Origin: an uncultured Collinsella sp.
Lineage (GTDB): Bacteria > Actinomycetota > Coriobacteriia > Coriobacteriales > Coriobacteriaceae
DNA: 35,110 nucleotides
NCBI GenBank assembly: GCA_958350755.1
Contig: CATWID010000014.1
Span: 1 to 35,110 of the forward strand
Direction of reading: 5' to 3'
The notes beneath the pieces are model-generated. The model saw only the letters and a list, made by a program, of their open reading frames with translations, was not told where the DNA came from and did no database searches. The position numbers and the translations under genes are program-made. This document shows, in pieces, positions 15,401 to 22,722 of this stretch; within the stretch, counting starts at the first letter, position 1, and the number at the start of each line of letters is the position of its first letter.

Positions 15401-15550
15401 CATGTTGCTTGCCGACCTCGAGTGAAGATTCGGGTTGAGAAGCGTAAGAAGGCTCGGATTGACTTCCGTGCGCTGATTAAGCTCCTAGAGCTTCTCGGCG
15501 TTTTGCTGGAAGTGCTTCACAAGCTCAAATGCTTGTTGAGTGGTTGGTAG
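15368..15550 (+). CDS. Possible 60-aa basic protein with a hydrophobic C-terminal helix
   Basis: ATG at 15368 preceded by AAAGGGGG with 9 bases spacing. The product has a polar N terminus, a strongly basic segment (RVKIRVEKRKKARIDFR) and a Leu-rich helix (LLELLGVLLEVLHKL) ending SGW. The composition is plausible for a small membrane-active or RNA-binding protein. Against it, the start codon lies in the loop of one stem, and the Shine-Dalgarno sits in another stem, of the putative retron RNA, so the frame could be accidental. No family is recognised. Confidence 0.35.
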   Translation: MAQHLSDSGNNHVACRPRVKIRVEKRKKARIDFRALIKLLELLGVLLEVLHKLKCLLSGW

Positions 15551-15615
15551 TATTCCATGGTAACCCGCCCGGTATTTGATTATTTACTCCTTTTAGTCTG
15601 TAAGGAGATCAGGAC

Positions 15616-15903
15616 ATGCTGGGCAATACGCTTAAAAGGTTACGGGGCATATATGGCTACAATGCCAAAGAAATGAGCGAATTGCTCGGCATTTCGAGCA
15701 GCTATCTTTCCGAAATCGAAAACGGGAAGAAAAAAGTATCGATGGATCTGCTCGAACGCTATTCAGAACTTCTTGGTCTTCGAGTCTCAACGCTGATGCG
15801 CTTTTCAGAAGACTATGAGGACGCAGAGCTGAACAACGCAAGCCAAAAGTTCATCACGTCCTTGATGTCTAAAGTAATCGAGGCCTATAGCAATGACAAA
15901 TAG
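15616..15903 (+). CDS. XRE-family helix-turn-helix regulator of the retron
   Basis: A 95-aa protein with one lambda-repressor-like HTH: LKRLRGIYGYNAKEMSELLG, then ISSSYLSEIENGKKKVSMDL (residues about 6-45), followed by a short helical tail. AGGAG at about 15603-15607 supports the ATG at 15616. Its last codons overlap the start of the RT gene by 11 bases, so the two are coupled. It probably binds the palindrome at 15096-15120. Retrons with a small HTH protein next to the RT are a described class, in which the HTH protein may act as an effector or regulator; here a separate ATPase is also present. Confidence 0.85.
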   Translation: MLGNTLKRLRGIYGYNAKEMSELLGISSSYLSEIENGKKKVSMDLLERYSELLGLRVSTLMRFSEDYEDAELNNASQKFITSLMSKVIEAYSNDK

Positions 15904-16819
15904 AGGCTATGAAATTGATCAGAGTCCTCTATATATGCTAAGCAACAAGCGGAAACTCGCTGCGCTTCTCCAGATAGAGTCCACCAGTCTTTCTCATGCT
16001 AAGGACTGGATTAATTACACTGTTAGCGAAATTGAAAAAAGCTCCGGGGGATTCCGAACTATCTATAATCCCTGTGATGAATTAAAGCAAGTCCAGCGCC
16101 GAATCAAGATCTTACTGAGTAGAATTTCGATTCCAAACTGGGTATTCTCTGGACGCAAAGGTGTTTGCCATGTGGATAACGGCAAATTCCATGAGCACTC
16201 TGTTTATTTTATTCAGTCTGATTTGCATGCATTTTATGACTCATGTTCACGGGAGTGTGTTTATCGACTCTTCAAAGATAGATTTAAATGCAGCAGTGAT
16301 GTATCCGCTATCCTTAGCGATCTAACAACCCTTACGCTAGCGGATGGTTCCACTGTAATTCCGACCGGAAGTCCATGCGCGCAGCTTGTTGCCTACTTTG
16401 CCTATCAAGACATGTTTGACGAATTACATGATCTCGCCTGCAATCATGGATGCAAATTCTCCCTATACGTTGACGATTTAACCTTCTCGTCCAAAACGCC
16501 AGTCAGTAACCCAGCTGTATTTAAAAAGAAGGTTCTTCAAATCGTAAAGCGATATGGGCACTCTCTATCTCTCAGTAAAACCGCATATCGTGGCGCGGAT
16601 GAAACCAAAGTAGTTACAGGCGTTGCCATCACCAAAGAAGGTGTTTCGGCTATTCCGAATAAGCTAAGACACAAAATAGTAGAAGGAACGGCGCAGAGCT
16701 GCGCTGGCGATATAACAGCTGCATCATCTACGCTCGGGAGAATTAGCTCAGCGAGAATGATTGAGCCCCTCGCTTTTCCTGAAGCAGAACGACAAGTTTT
16801 ACTAAGCTTGGAGAACTAG
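15893..16819 (+). CDS. Retron-type reverse transcriptase
   Basis: RNA-directed DNA polymerase of 308 aa, the usual length of a retron RT. The finger region has GGFRTIYNPCDELKQVQRRI. Motif A is VYFIQSDLHAFYDS with D110. The region IPTGSPCAQLVAYFAYQDMF corresponds to the template-grip motif. The catalytic YVDD box is at 192-195 in FSLYVDDLTFSS. A VTG motif (VVTGVAIT, about 240-247), known from retron RTs, follows. The retron NAxxH motif is not clear: DNGKFHEH stands in that place, so the protein is divergent. It would reverse transcribe the RNA encoded upstream into msDNA in the cytoplasm. It overlaps the XRE gene and is followed 66 bases later by the ATPase gene. Confidence 0.85.
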   Translation: MTNRGYEIDQSPLYMLSNKRKLAALLQIESTSLSHAKDWINYTVSEIEKSSGGFRTIYNPCDELKQVQRRIKILLSRISIPNWVFSGRKGVCHVDNGKFHEHSVYFIQSDLHAFYDSCSRECVYRLFKDRFKCSSDVSAILSDLTTLTLADGSTVIPTGSPCAQLVAYFAYQDMFDELHDLACNHGCKFSLYVDDLTFSSKTPVSNPAVFKKKVLQIVKRYGHSLSLSKTAYRGADETKVVTGVAITKEGVSAIPNKLRHKIVEGTAQSCAGDITAASSTLGRISSARMIEPLAFPEAERQVLLSLEN

Positions 16820-16885
16820 CAAAACAATGTAAATTGAGCGCATGCATAATCAAGTAGATATAAACGCCTCTTCCGTGGAGATCAG

Positions 16886-19033
16886 ATGTCTGAGCCAATT
16901 GTCGTAAAGCTTGCTTACTCCAACAACATTAACTGCGCAGCTATTACCTTAAAACCCAATGCAACTACCGTACTGCATGGAATGAACGGCTCGGGAAAGA
17001 GTTCGGTGGCAAGAGCGATTCAACTATATTCGGGCAAAGACGGACAGACGTTAGAAGTGTTGAAGCCCTATGCCTCAGAATCTCTGCCATCTGTCGAAGG
17101 CTTGCCATCGGATTCAAATATCCTCGTGTTTAATGAAGACTACGTCGATAGCACGCTGTTTAAAGGCGACATGGAGCTAATCGAAAACGGATATAAGATC
17201 TTCGTCGATACTCCCGAATATCGTAAGGCGGCCAAAGCAACAGACGAATTGTTGGCGGAAGCCGTCAAAAGGTTGCGAGATGAGGGCAAGGTGGCCGACT
17301 TGCTCTCTACGGTTAATAACTTACTGTCCTGCTTCGGGAAGGTTTCTAAGCAGACTTATTCAAAGACAAGCCCAATTGCGAAAGGTATCGTATTAAACGG
17401 AAACCTTGTTGAGCACGTTTCCCCAAGGTTCGAGTCGTTCATTCCGCTAATCCAAGGAGACAAAGCCAAAGAATGGCTGCTGTGGCGTGGCAAGGGCGAT
17501 AAATTCAGCTCCCGGGGTGCATGTCCGTACTGCGGTAAGACTCTCGAGCAGTCTGAGCTGGAAATATGCAATGAAATGCAGGCCGCATACGGCGGAAAGT
17601 ATATTGATAGCTTCACAAAAACGATTCAGACTTTTGGGGAAGCCGATGTGCTTCTTAGCGAGAGCGCCCGAGTACAGGCTGATGAGATTTTGCATGGGAA
17701 GCTTGAAGAAGAGTCCAATCCTGAGAATGAAGCCTTTCTTTACAGCATCAAAGGGGATGCGGAGGGACTTAGGGCCAAACTTGAGAAAATTCAGCAGCTT
17801 AATTATTCGTCCCTGAAGGATGAAGAAAAAGGTGCTGACTATTTTGAAGGTCTAAAAATACATGTCGAGCGTCTTGAAAAGATGAATTCGCAATACGCCG
17901 TTGAGCGCATCAATAGTATCAATGCTGTCTTAGGCGAGCTTTCATCAAAGATTAGAGACATCCAGATTGCCATCAGTCGCCAAAGCTGCGCATTGAGGAA
18001 ATCTATCAAAGCGTCTATGGCCGAAATGAACGCTTTTCTGGAGTCCGCAGGATTTCCCTATGAAATATCGATTGCCTCGTCCGACGGAGCTCGCTGCACC
18101 GTTTCGCTGAAACCTCGCGGGCTCGAGATGAACGTCGAGAATCTAAAGTCACATCTGAGCTATGGTGAGCGTAATTCACTTGCAATTGCATTGTTTTCCG
18201 CTCAGGTTAAAAGTGAGAAGCCGAGTATCGTTGTGCTCGATGATCCGATTTCTTCTTTTGATCAAAATAAGAAATACGCGATTCTCCAAAGGATGTTGTC
18301 AAAAACCAAAGGCGTCTGCAACGGGATTACAACATTGCTGTTAACGCATGACTTCGAAACGCTCATTATGATCGGTATAGTCCATAAAGCTATTCTGTGC
18401 GATACGGCTTGCTTCTATGTGCGCAACGATGAAGGCAATCTATCCTTGGTTCCAATTGGGGACGATGATTTTGACGGCGTTGTACAGCGCTTTAAAGCAA
18501 TCGTTGCGAGCGACGCATCCTTGCCTTATAGACTAGCGCTCGCTAGAAGAGCAGTCGAAATCGCATACGGAAAGTCGCCTGCCTGGCATGTACTGTCAAG
18601 TTTGATGCATTGTCGGGAAGTGGCGACACTGCATGAGCAAGAGCTTACTGACGAAGAGTGGCAAGAAGCCAGGGAGCAACTTGAAGAAATCGGTTTAAAT
18701 GATTTTAGCTATCAGGGCTTATTAGCTCAGCTTGGAAATTCGGAGCTGCTGTCCGTTTATGATCAAGCGCCTTCGCCCGTTGAGAAAATCTGCGCGTTTA
18801 GATTGCTCGCTGACAACAATGCTGGTGAAATGAGCCAGGTCCGCAATCGTGCCCATGTCGATGAGACAGTGTTTGAATTTGCAAATGAATACTTCCACAT
18901 CGAAAATCTCATGGCATATCAGTTTGATCCCGTTAAGTTCAATACGGTTCCGGCAGGGATTATCGAAACTTGCGACAAAGTGATTGCCGGGTTTAAGAGA
19001 CAATGCGAGCAGCGGGCTGATGCTGACAATTAG
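16886..19033 (+). CDS. RloC/PtuA-like AAA ATPase, probable retron effector
   Basis: A 715-aa ABC/SMC-type ATPase. Walker A is GMNGSGKSS (32-40), the signature is LSYGERNSLAI (from 424), Walker B is IVVLDDPISSF with D452-D453, and the H-loop is LLTHD with H488. Between the halves lies a helical, coiled-coil-like region containing CPYCGK (C213, C216), reminiscent of the zinc-hook of RloC or Rad50 but with only one CxxC pair seen clearly. The C-terminal 200 residues are helical and include RNRAH, a shorter version of the HEPN RxxxxH motif; a nuclease activity is not proven. GGAG at 16877-16880 supports the start. In known systems such ATPases are toxic effectors held inactive by msDNA/RT; that role is inferred here from gene order. 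Confidence 0.8.
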   Translation: MSEPIVVKLAYSNNINCAAITLKPNATTVLHGMNGSGKSSVARAIQLYSGKDGQTLEVLKPYASESLPSVEGLPSDSNILVFNEDYVDSTLFKGDMELIENGYKIFVDTPEYRKAAKATDELLAEAVKRLRDEGKVADLLSTVNNLLSCFGKVSKQTYSKTSPIAKGIVLNGNLVEHVSPRFESFIPLIQGDKAKEWLLWRGKGDKFSSRGACPYCGKTLEQSELEICNEMQAAYGGKYIDSFTKTIQTFGEADVLLSESARVQADEILHGKLEEESNPENEAFLYSIKGDAEGLRAKLEKIQQLNYSSLKDEEKGADYFEGLKIHVERLEKMNSQYAVERINSINAVLGELSSKIRDIQIAISRQSCALRKSIKASMAEMNAFLESAGFPYEISIASSDGARCTVSLKPRGLEMNVENLKSHLSYGERNSLAIALFSAQVKSEKPSIVVLDDPISSFDQNKKYAILQRMLSKTKGVCNGITTLLLTHDFETLIMIGIVHKAILCDTACFYVRNDEGNLSLVPIGDDDFDGVVQRFKAIVASDASLPYRLALARRAVEIAYGKSPAWHVLSSLMHCREVATLHEQELTDEEWQEAREQLEEIGLNDFSYQGLLAQLGNSELLSVYDQAPSPVEKICAFRLLADNNAGEMSQVRNRAHVDETVFEFANEYFHIENLMAYQFDPVKFNTVPAGIIETCDKVIAGFKRQCEQRADADN

Positions 19034-19130
19034 CGGCATCTCCTTGGTGTCCCTCTTTTAATAAAGGCATTCCATTGGCACATTTTTGTGTCTGGTTCAA
19101 GGATTGATTTGGAAGATTGGTGGCACCGGA

Positions 19131-19159
19131 TTGACGGACCCCGGGTTCTCGCTTAGAGT
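19131..19159 (+). promoter_or_regulatory. Strong promoter of the Abi_2 RNA/gene unit
   Basis: TTGACG (19131-19136) and TAGAGT (19154-19159) with a 17-base spacer, 100 bases after the ATPase gene. The predicted start is near 19166, giving an RNA that runs into the hairpin at 19206-19229 and then the Abi_2 gene. Confidence 0.65.
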
Positions 19160-19165
19160 AATCGT

Positions 19166-19230
19166 TGTGATGAGGCCTTGCGACGGTACGTCCGGCTTGG
19201 TCCGTGGGAACCGCCGAAAGGCGGTTTTCG
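19166..19230 (+). ncRNA. Short structured RNA upstream of the Abi_2 gene
   Basis: About 65 nt from the predicted start to the end of a strong GAAA-tetraloop stem: 19206-19215 with 19220-19229, core AACCGCC/GGCGGTT plus G-U pairs. Upstream of it are smaller complementary segments (ACGG/CCGT, GGCC/GGTCC). Abi_2-type proteins of the AbiF kind are known to be encoded next to a small structured RNA, so this is a good candidate for the partner RNA, with readthrough expressing the protein. The stem is followed by TTCGCGTTT rather than a clean U tract, so termination would be partial. Confidence 0.5.
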
Positions 19231-19246
19231 CGTTTAAGGGGTCCAA

Positions 19247-20179
19247 TTGGATAAACCATTTAAATCTATTGATGAGCAGATTGCTATCCTTGAAAGCCGT
19301 GGACTCGAATGCGATAACAATACTCGTTTAGTGTTGGAACGCGAGGGATACTATCCGGTTGTTAACGGCTATAAGGATTTGTTTCTTGACCAGCGGGGAG
19401 ATTCTTGCCACGAATTTTTCGTAAAAGGAACGATGTTCTCTGATATATATCGTTTATTCGAATTCGACCGCTCATTGCGTCTGCTCATGTTTGAGTATTT
19501 TAACAAGGCGGAAGCAGTCCTTAAAACCGTCTGTTCTTATCGTTTTGCAATGGCTCACAAAGATAGTCCGGAAGCATACCTGGATAGGGGATCCTACCGT
19601 TCTGATTCTGGCTATCGAAAAAAGATCGACACGCTTATCGGTGATTTCGATAAGGTGCTATGTAGGTCTCAAAAATGGAAAACTGATTATAAAAGGGATT
19701 ACATTCGGCATTACGAGAACAATCATGACAATACGCCGGTATGGATTCTTATGAATTATTTGATGCTTGGTCAGGCATTCAAGTTCTACGAGTTTCAGCC
19801 AGAAAGCATGAGAAATTCCATTGCCAAGTCGTTTTCCGATCTCTATTCCGAGACGCATGAAGTCGATAAGCGCATCAGCCCCCGAAGGCTAAGGCTCGCA
19901 TACGATCACATCAAAGATTTTCGAAACATCTGCGCGCATGACGAGCGTCTGTTCTGCGCGAGGGTGTCTCCGTCTCGTGATGTTAATCTAGTAGGGGTTT
20001 TAAGCGATCTTGAGCTAGTGCTGACTGAGGATGACTATAAGATGTTACGACGAAATATACTGCTTGATGCACTTAAGTTGAGCGACGAGCTCAGCAACGA
20101 TGCCAGCGCAAAGGTGCTTTTCGCTATGGGTGTTAACGATTTATCGAGTGTGTTTCCTAAGGAAATATTGGGGTCGTAA
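19247..20179 (+). CDS. Abi_2 family (AbiF/AbiD-like) HEPN abortive-infection protein
   Basis: A 310-aa protein of the Abi_2 family, characterised by the N-terminal KPFKSIDEQIAILESRGL and YYPVVNGYKDLF. A segment containing LFEFDRSLRLLMFEYFNKAE follows. The C-terminal HEPN motif DFRNICAHDERLF has R226, N227 and H231, the RNase signature. A second RxxxxH spacing occurs at R99-H104 (SYRFAMAHK). Members are RNases that stop growth on phage infection, and Abi_2 proteins are considered relatives of the ancestor of Cas13. The start is TTG 19247 with AAGGGG at 19236-19241. It sits directly behind its own promoter and a structured RNA, so it is probably a separate unit from the retron ATPase. Confidence 0.88.
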   Translation: MDKPFKSIDEQIAILESRGLECDNNTRLVLEREGYYPVVNGYKDLFLDQRGDSCHEFFVKGTMFSDIYRLFEFDRSLRLLMFEYFNKAEAVLKTVCSYRFAMAHKDSPEAYLDRGSYRSDSGYRKKIDTLIGDFDKVLCRSQKWKTDYKRDYIRHYENNHDNTPVWILMNYLMLGQAFKFYEFQPESMRNSIAKSFSDLYSETHEVDKRISPRRLRLAYDHIKDFRNICAHDERLFCARVSPSRDVNLVGVLSDLELVLTEDDYKMLRRNILLDALKLSDELSNDASAKVLFAMGVNDLSSVFPKEILGS

Positions 20180-20236
20180 TCGACGCGTGCGATGAATTTA
20201 CTCTACAAGTTGGATGCGCATGAGATTGCGCAGAGC

Positions 20237-20270
20237 GGGCGGGACGTTGCCCATTGGTGGCGTCCCGCCC
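20237..20270. terminator. Perfect 10-bp inverted repeat after the Abi_2 gene
   Basis: GGGCGGGACG (20237-20246) and CGTCCCGCCC (20261-20270) with a 14-base loop, 58 bases after the Abi_2 stop. No U tract follows, so it is a weak terminator or a boundary palindrome. The GC-rich pseudogene region begins here. Confidence 0.45.
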
Positions 20271-20290
20271 ACGCTTCGTTGGCTATACGT

Positions 20291-21099
20291 GATGCGGCAG
20301 CTCCAGCATGAGGCCGTCTCGCGCTTCTTCGAGACTCGCCTGGCCTGCCTATGCGTTTTGCTGGGCGGGCCTTCTTATGCTGTGGGTGCGGATGGCCTTA
20401 CCATCGCGGGGCAGACCTACGACGAGCCGGGTGTCTCGGGCCCCGGCTGGGCGGCGCACGCGTTGTTGCTGCTAGCGGCGGATCGGGCGAGGACTGCCGC
20501 TTCTTTGGCGTGTACGCCTCCGATGGCCGGTTTGTCGTGGATGCCCATTGGGTGGATGCGACCGGCGCCAGCGCGGGCGTTGCCTGCAAGAGCGGCTCGC
20601 TTACGTCTGCACTGTTTGTGTCGCCGACGGGCGGGGCCTTTGGTAGCTCCAGCGTGATTGACGTCAGTGGGGTCGTTGCTCAGCATGTGGTAATTGAACC
20701 CACAGGCGCCCAGCCGCCGGCGGGGAAGACCCAGCCCGGTATCGATGAGCCCACCGGTGGCAATCCCGCGGGGGATACAAAGCCCGGTAGCGAAGAAAAG
20801 CCCGGTGATGAGACCAAGCCCAGTGAAACCCGCCCCCCACGCCTGATTCGTCGCCCAAGTCGGACGCCAAGCCCGCGCCCGCGTCTATCAAGACGCCTGC
20901 GACCAAGACCACCAAAAAGACCAAGCCCGCAACAACGCAAGCCGCCGCGCTCCCTAAGACCGGCCACGGTGACTGGGCGGTTGCGTGCCTTGCCCTCGTC
21001 TTCCTAGGTATTTTGTTGGTCACCATAAAAGTTCGGGCACTTCGCGGGGGCCTTATTTGCCAATGTAGTTTCTGCCGCTTCTTTCCCACATTTTTCTGA
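20291..21099 (+). pseudogene. Frameshifted LPXTG-anchored surface protein remnant
   Basis: Protein-like sequence is spread over three frames. Frame one carries YAVGADGLTIAGQTYDEPG. The middle frame carries FFGVYASDGRFVVDAHWVD and on to a Pro/Gly/Lys-rich stalk with repeated KPG units. The last frame carries the Lys/Thr-rich stalk, the sortase signal LPKTG, a hydrophobic helix (AVACLALVFLGILLV) and a basic tail, ending at TGA 21097-21099. The change from the middle to the last frame occurs at a run of six C (20833-20838); one more C would restore it. The 5' end is unclear and no good start with a ribosome site was found. It is the fragment of a cell-wall-anchored protein, high GC like the core genome. 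Confidence 0.7.
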
Positions 21100-21146
21100 G
21101 TTAATAATGCAGATTGCTTGAACTCGGCTTGGGGCTTGCCCTGTAT

Positions 21147-21176
21147 TTGAATTTGACTAAACTTAACCTATAAGTT
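21147..21176 (+). promoter_or_regulatory. Promoter and operator-like palindrome of the toxin-antitoxin-SecB operon
   Basis: TTGAAT (21147-21152) and TATAAG (21169-21174) with a 16-base spacer. The palindrome AACTTA (21160-21165) / TAAGTT (21171-21176) overlaps the -10 box, a natural site for the HTH antitoxin to repress its own operon. Confidence 0.6.
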
Positions 21177-21215
21177 AACCACATTTGGTTTTATCTGAGG
21201 CGGAGGGGGTGGCCT

Positions 21216-21623
21216 TTGGTTAGTGACTATGAACTTGTCGAATATGCTGATCCCGAGGGACGACCTTTTTGGGAACTAACCACCTCTCCTGAGAACTCTC
21301 AATTTCAGAAGATGATGTCTGATCCTAAAACGAAGTTTACCGCCCGTAAAATGATCAATCAGATTTCAAAAATCTATGATTACGGGCTAAAGGATGTCAC
21401 TGGAACGTCAAAGCTTCGATGTATCGAGCCTAAGATTGGACTATACGAACTCAAGGGTTTTGATGGGGTTAATCGAGAAATGGTCTACGCGATTTGCCAA
21501 GGCGTGGACAAGATTGTTTTGCTTTTTTGGTTTAAGGGCCATCAAGGCTCGGGAAATATTTCCAAAGAAATTAAACGCGCAAAACAGTTGGCCCCGATAG
21601 CAAAGCAGCTTTTGGAGTCATAG
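21216..21623 (+). CDS. HigB/RelE-like toxin of a TAC system
   Basis: A 135-aa basic protein that fits the HigB/Gp49 (RelE superfamily) toxins: a helical N-terminal half, then RCIEPKIGLYELKGF, MVYAICQGVDKIVLLFWFKG and the C-terminal helix ISKEIKRAKQLAPIAKQL, the family's beta-sheet followed by a helix with a Lys-rich face. Such toxins cut mRNA at the ribosome. The start is TTG at 21216 with GGAGGGGG at 21202-21209. It is the first of three genes, followed by an HTH antitoxin and a SecB-like chaperone, in the order seen in known toxin-antitoxin-chaperone operons. The toxin is intact. Confidence 0.75.
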   Translation: MVSDYELVEYADPEGRPFWELTTSPENSQFQKMMSDPKTKFTARKMINQISKIYDYGLKDVTGTSKLRCIEPKIGLYELKGFDGVNREMVYAICQGVDKIVLLFWFKGHQGSGNISKEIKRAKQLAPIAKQLLES

Positions 21624-21662
21624 CGTCGGCTTTTTTGCCCGCTTACGAAACGGAGACTTGTA

Positions 21663-22055
21663 ATGGTTAAGGTCGATTTATCAGACTTTTACGCGCAAAC
21701 GGAAACGAGCGAAACCCGTGCCTATGAGCACGCACTAGATATTGAGTTTATTGTTCATCGCGAGATGCAGCGCTCGGGCTTGAGTAAAAGTGAGCTGGCA
21801 AAGCGTATGGGCGTGAGTCTTCAGTCGCTTTCGAAATTGTTGAATTCTCAGCCCAACATGACGCTGAAAACAATCGCAAAGTTTGAGCTTGCGTTGGGTA
21901 TCAAAATCATTCCTCAGGTCATTTCCAGTTATTCGAATGAGGCGCCGTTTTCTTCGTCTAATAATTCTGTCCGAGAACAATGGTCTTCATTTAACAGCGA
22001 CTGCTCGGCGAAACGATTGAACTTTGAGATGATTCCGGGAGGTTTGGCTGCATGA
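21663..22055 (+). CDS. HigA-like XRE antitoxin with a long C-terminal tail
   Basis: A 130-aa protein with a central XRE-type HTH (GLSKSELAKRMGVSLQSLSK, then LLNSQPNMTLKTIAKFELAL, residues about 40-78). The last 40 residues (from about EAPFSSSNN to FEMIPGGLAA) are polar and look disordered, with a hydrophobic patch LNFEMIPGG. In TAC systems the antitoxin's C-terminal tail is the chaperone-addiction segment recognised by the SecB-like protein, so this tail is the predicted addiction sequence. It lies 39 bases after the toxin, and its stop overlaps the chaperone start (ATGA). Confidence 0.8.
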   Translation: MVKVDLSDFYAQTETSETRAYEHALDIEFIVHREMQRSGLSKSELAKRMGVSLQSLSKLLNSQPNMTLKTIAKFELALGIKIIPQVISSYSNEAPFSSSNNSVREQWSSFNSDCSAKRLNFEMIPGGLAA

Positions 22056-22501
22056 GCAAGGATTTCATTGCGCCTATTCAGGTTGTTCATTTGTTTGTTG
22101 TCGACTCAACTTTTCATATCGAGAATGAGCCCTCCCAGAATATGGATTTAAAAGTTGACGTTAGCTATCAGGACGTCCATCTATTGAGGAACAAGGCGGG
22201 CGAGCGTGCAGACTTAAAGCTGTATGTGTGTGGCAGTCTGATTGATAGGGACGATGCAAAGGAAAAAATGCGCGCTGATGTGACGGTTGCTATTTCGGTG
22301 TCAACAAAAATGCCGTTCGACATTTCAGACGATGAAGCGCGCCGTTATCTTCTCTCTAATGCGATTTCCATGGCGTATGGTCACGCTAAGAGCTATCTGA
22401 TGGTCGTTACTGGACTTTCGCCCATGGGGGCTTTGACGCTGCCGGCAATTCTTCCTTCGGAATTGGCAGCGGACAGCGATGCATCTTTCCAAAGTGAGTA
22501 A
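22052..22501 (+). CDS. SecB-like chaperone of the TAC system
   Basis: A 149-aa SecB-like protein. The first strand IQVVHLFVVDSTFHIE is followed by the strand DLKVDVSYQDVHLL. Then come two further strands (DLKLYVCGSLIDRDD and ADVTVAISVSTKMPF) and the C-terminal helix and Pro-rich end DDEARRYLLSNAISMAYGHA and LTLPAILPSEL, as in SecB. The organism is Gram-positive, where a general secretory SecB is not expected, which fits a dedicated TAC chaperone that stabilises the antitoxin. The ATG at 22052 overlaps the antitoxin stop. A terminator follows at 22554-22590. Confidence 0.72.
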   Translation: MSKDFIAPIQVVHLFVVDSTFHIENEPSQNMDLKVDVSYQDVHLLRNKAGERADLKLYVCGSLIDRDDAKEKMRADVTVAISVSTKMPFDISDDEARRYLLSNAISMAYGHAKSYLMVVTGLSPMGALTLPAILPSELAADSDASFQSE

Positions 22502-22553
22502 GTTGTTCTCGAGTTGGATTTTGCCTGCCGCTGTGTGCAAATGTAACGGGGTG

Positions 22554-22590
22554 CCGAATCGGTAGTCTGACTGATTCGGCATTTATATTT
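22554..22590 (+). terminator. Intrinsic terminator of the TAC operon
   Basis: TGCCGAATC (22554-22562) pairs with GATTCGGCA (22575-22583) and is followed by TTTATATTT. Confidence 0.75.
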
Positions 22591-22722
22591 CGAAGTTTCT
22601 AGTTGAAGCCCTGCGATGCCCGTGCTGCGACAGCTAAATTGACCGTGACGTCCCGTCTTGCGACACGCATGTAGCTCCGCACGGGTATCATGGTGAAAGC
22701 GATTTCAACGACAGGGGTGCTC

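Noticed and set aside
19134..19205. Stem ACGGACC (19134-19140) with GGTCCGT (19199-19205) as part of the Abi_2 RNA
   Set aside because: The left arm overlaps the -35 box and spacer of the promoter and would not be transcribed.
20214..20657. 147-aa open frame as a complete gene
   Set aside because: Only part of it looks like protein; the sequence continues in other frames to an LPKTG anchor, so it is a piece of the surface-protein pseudogene.
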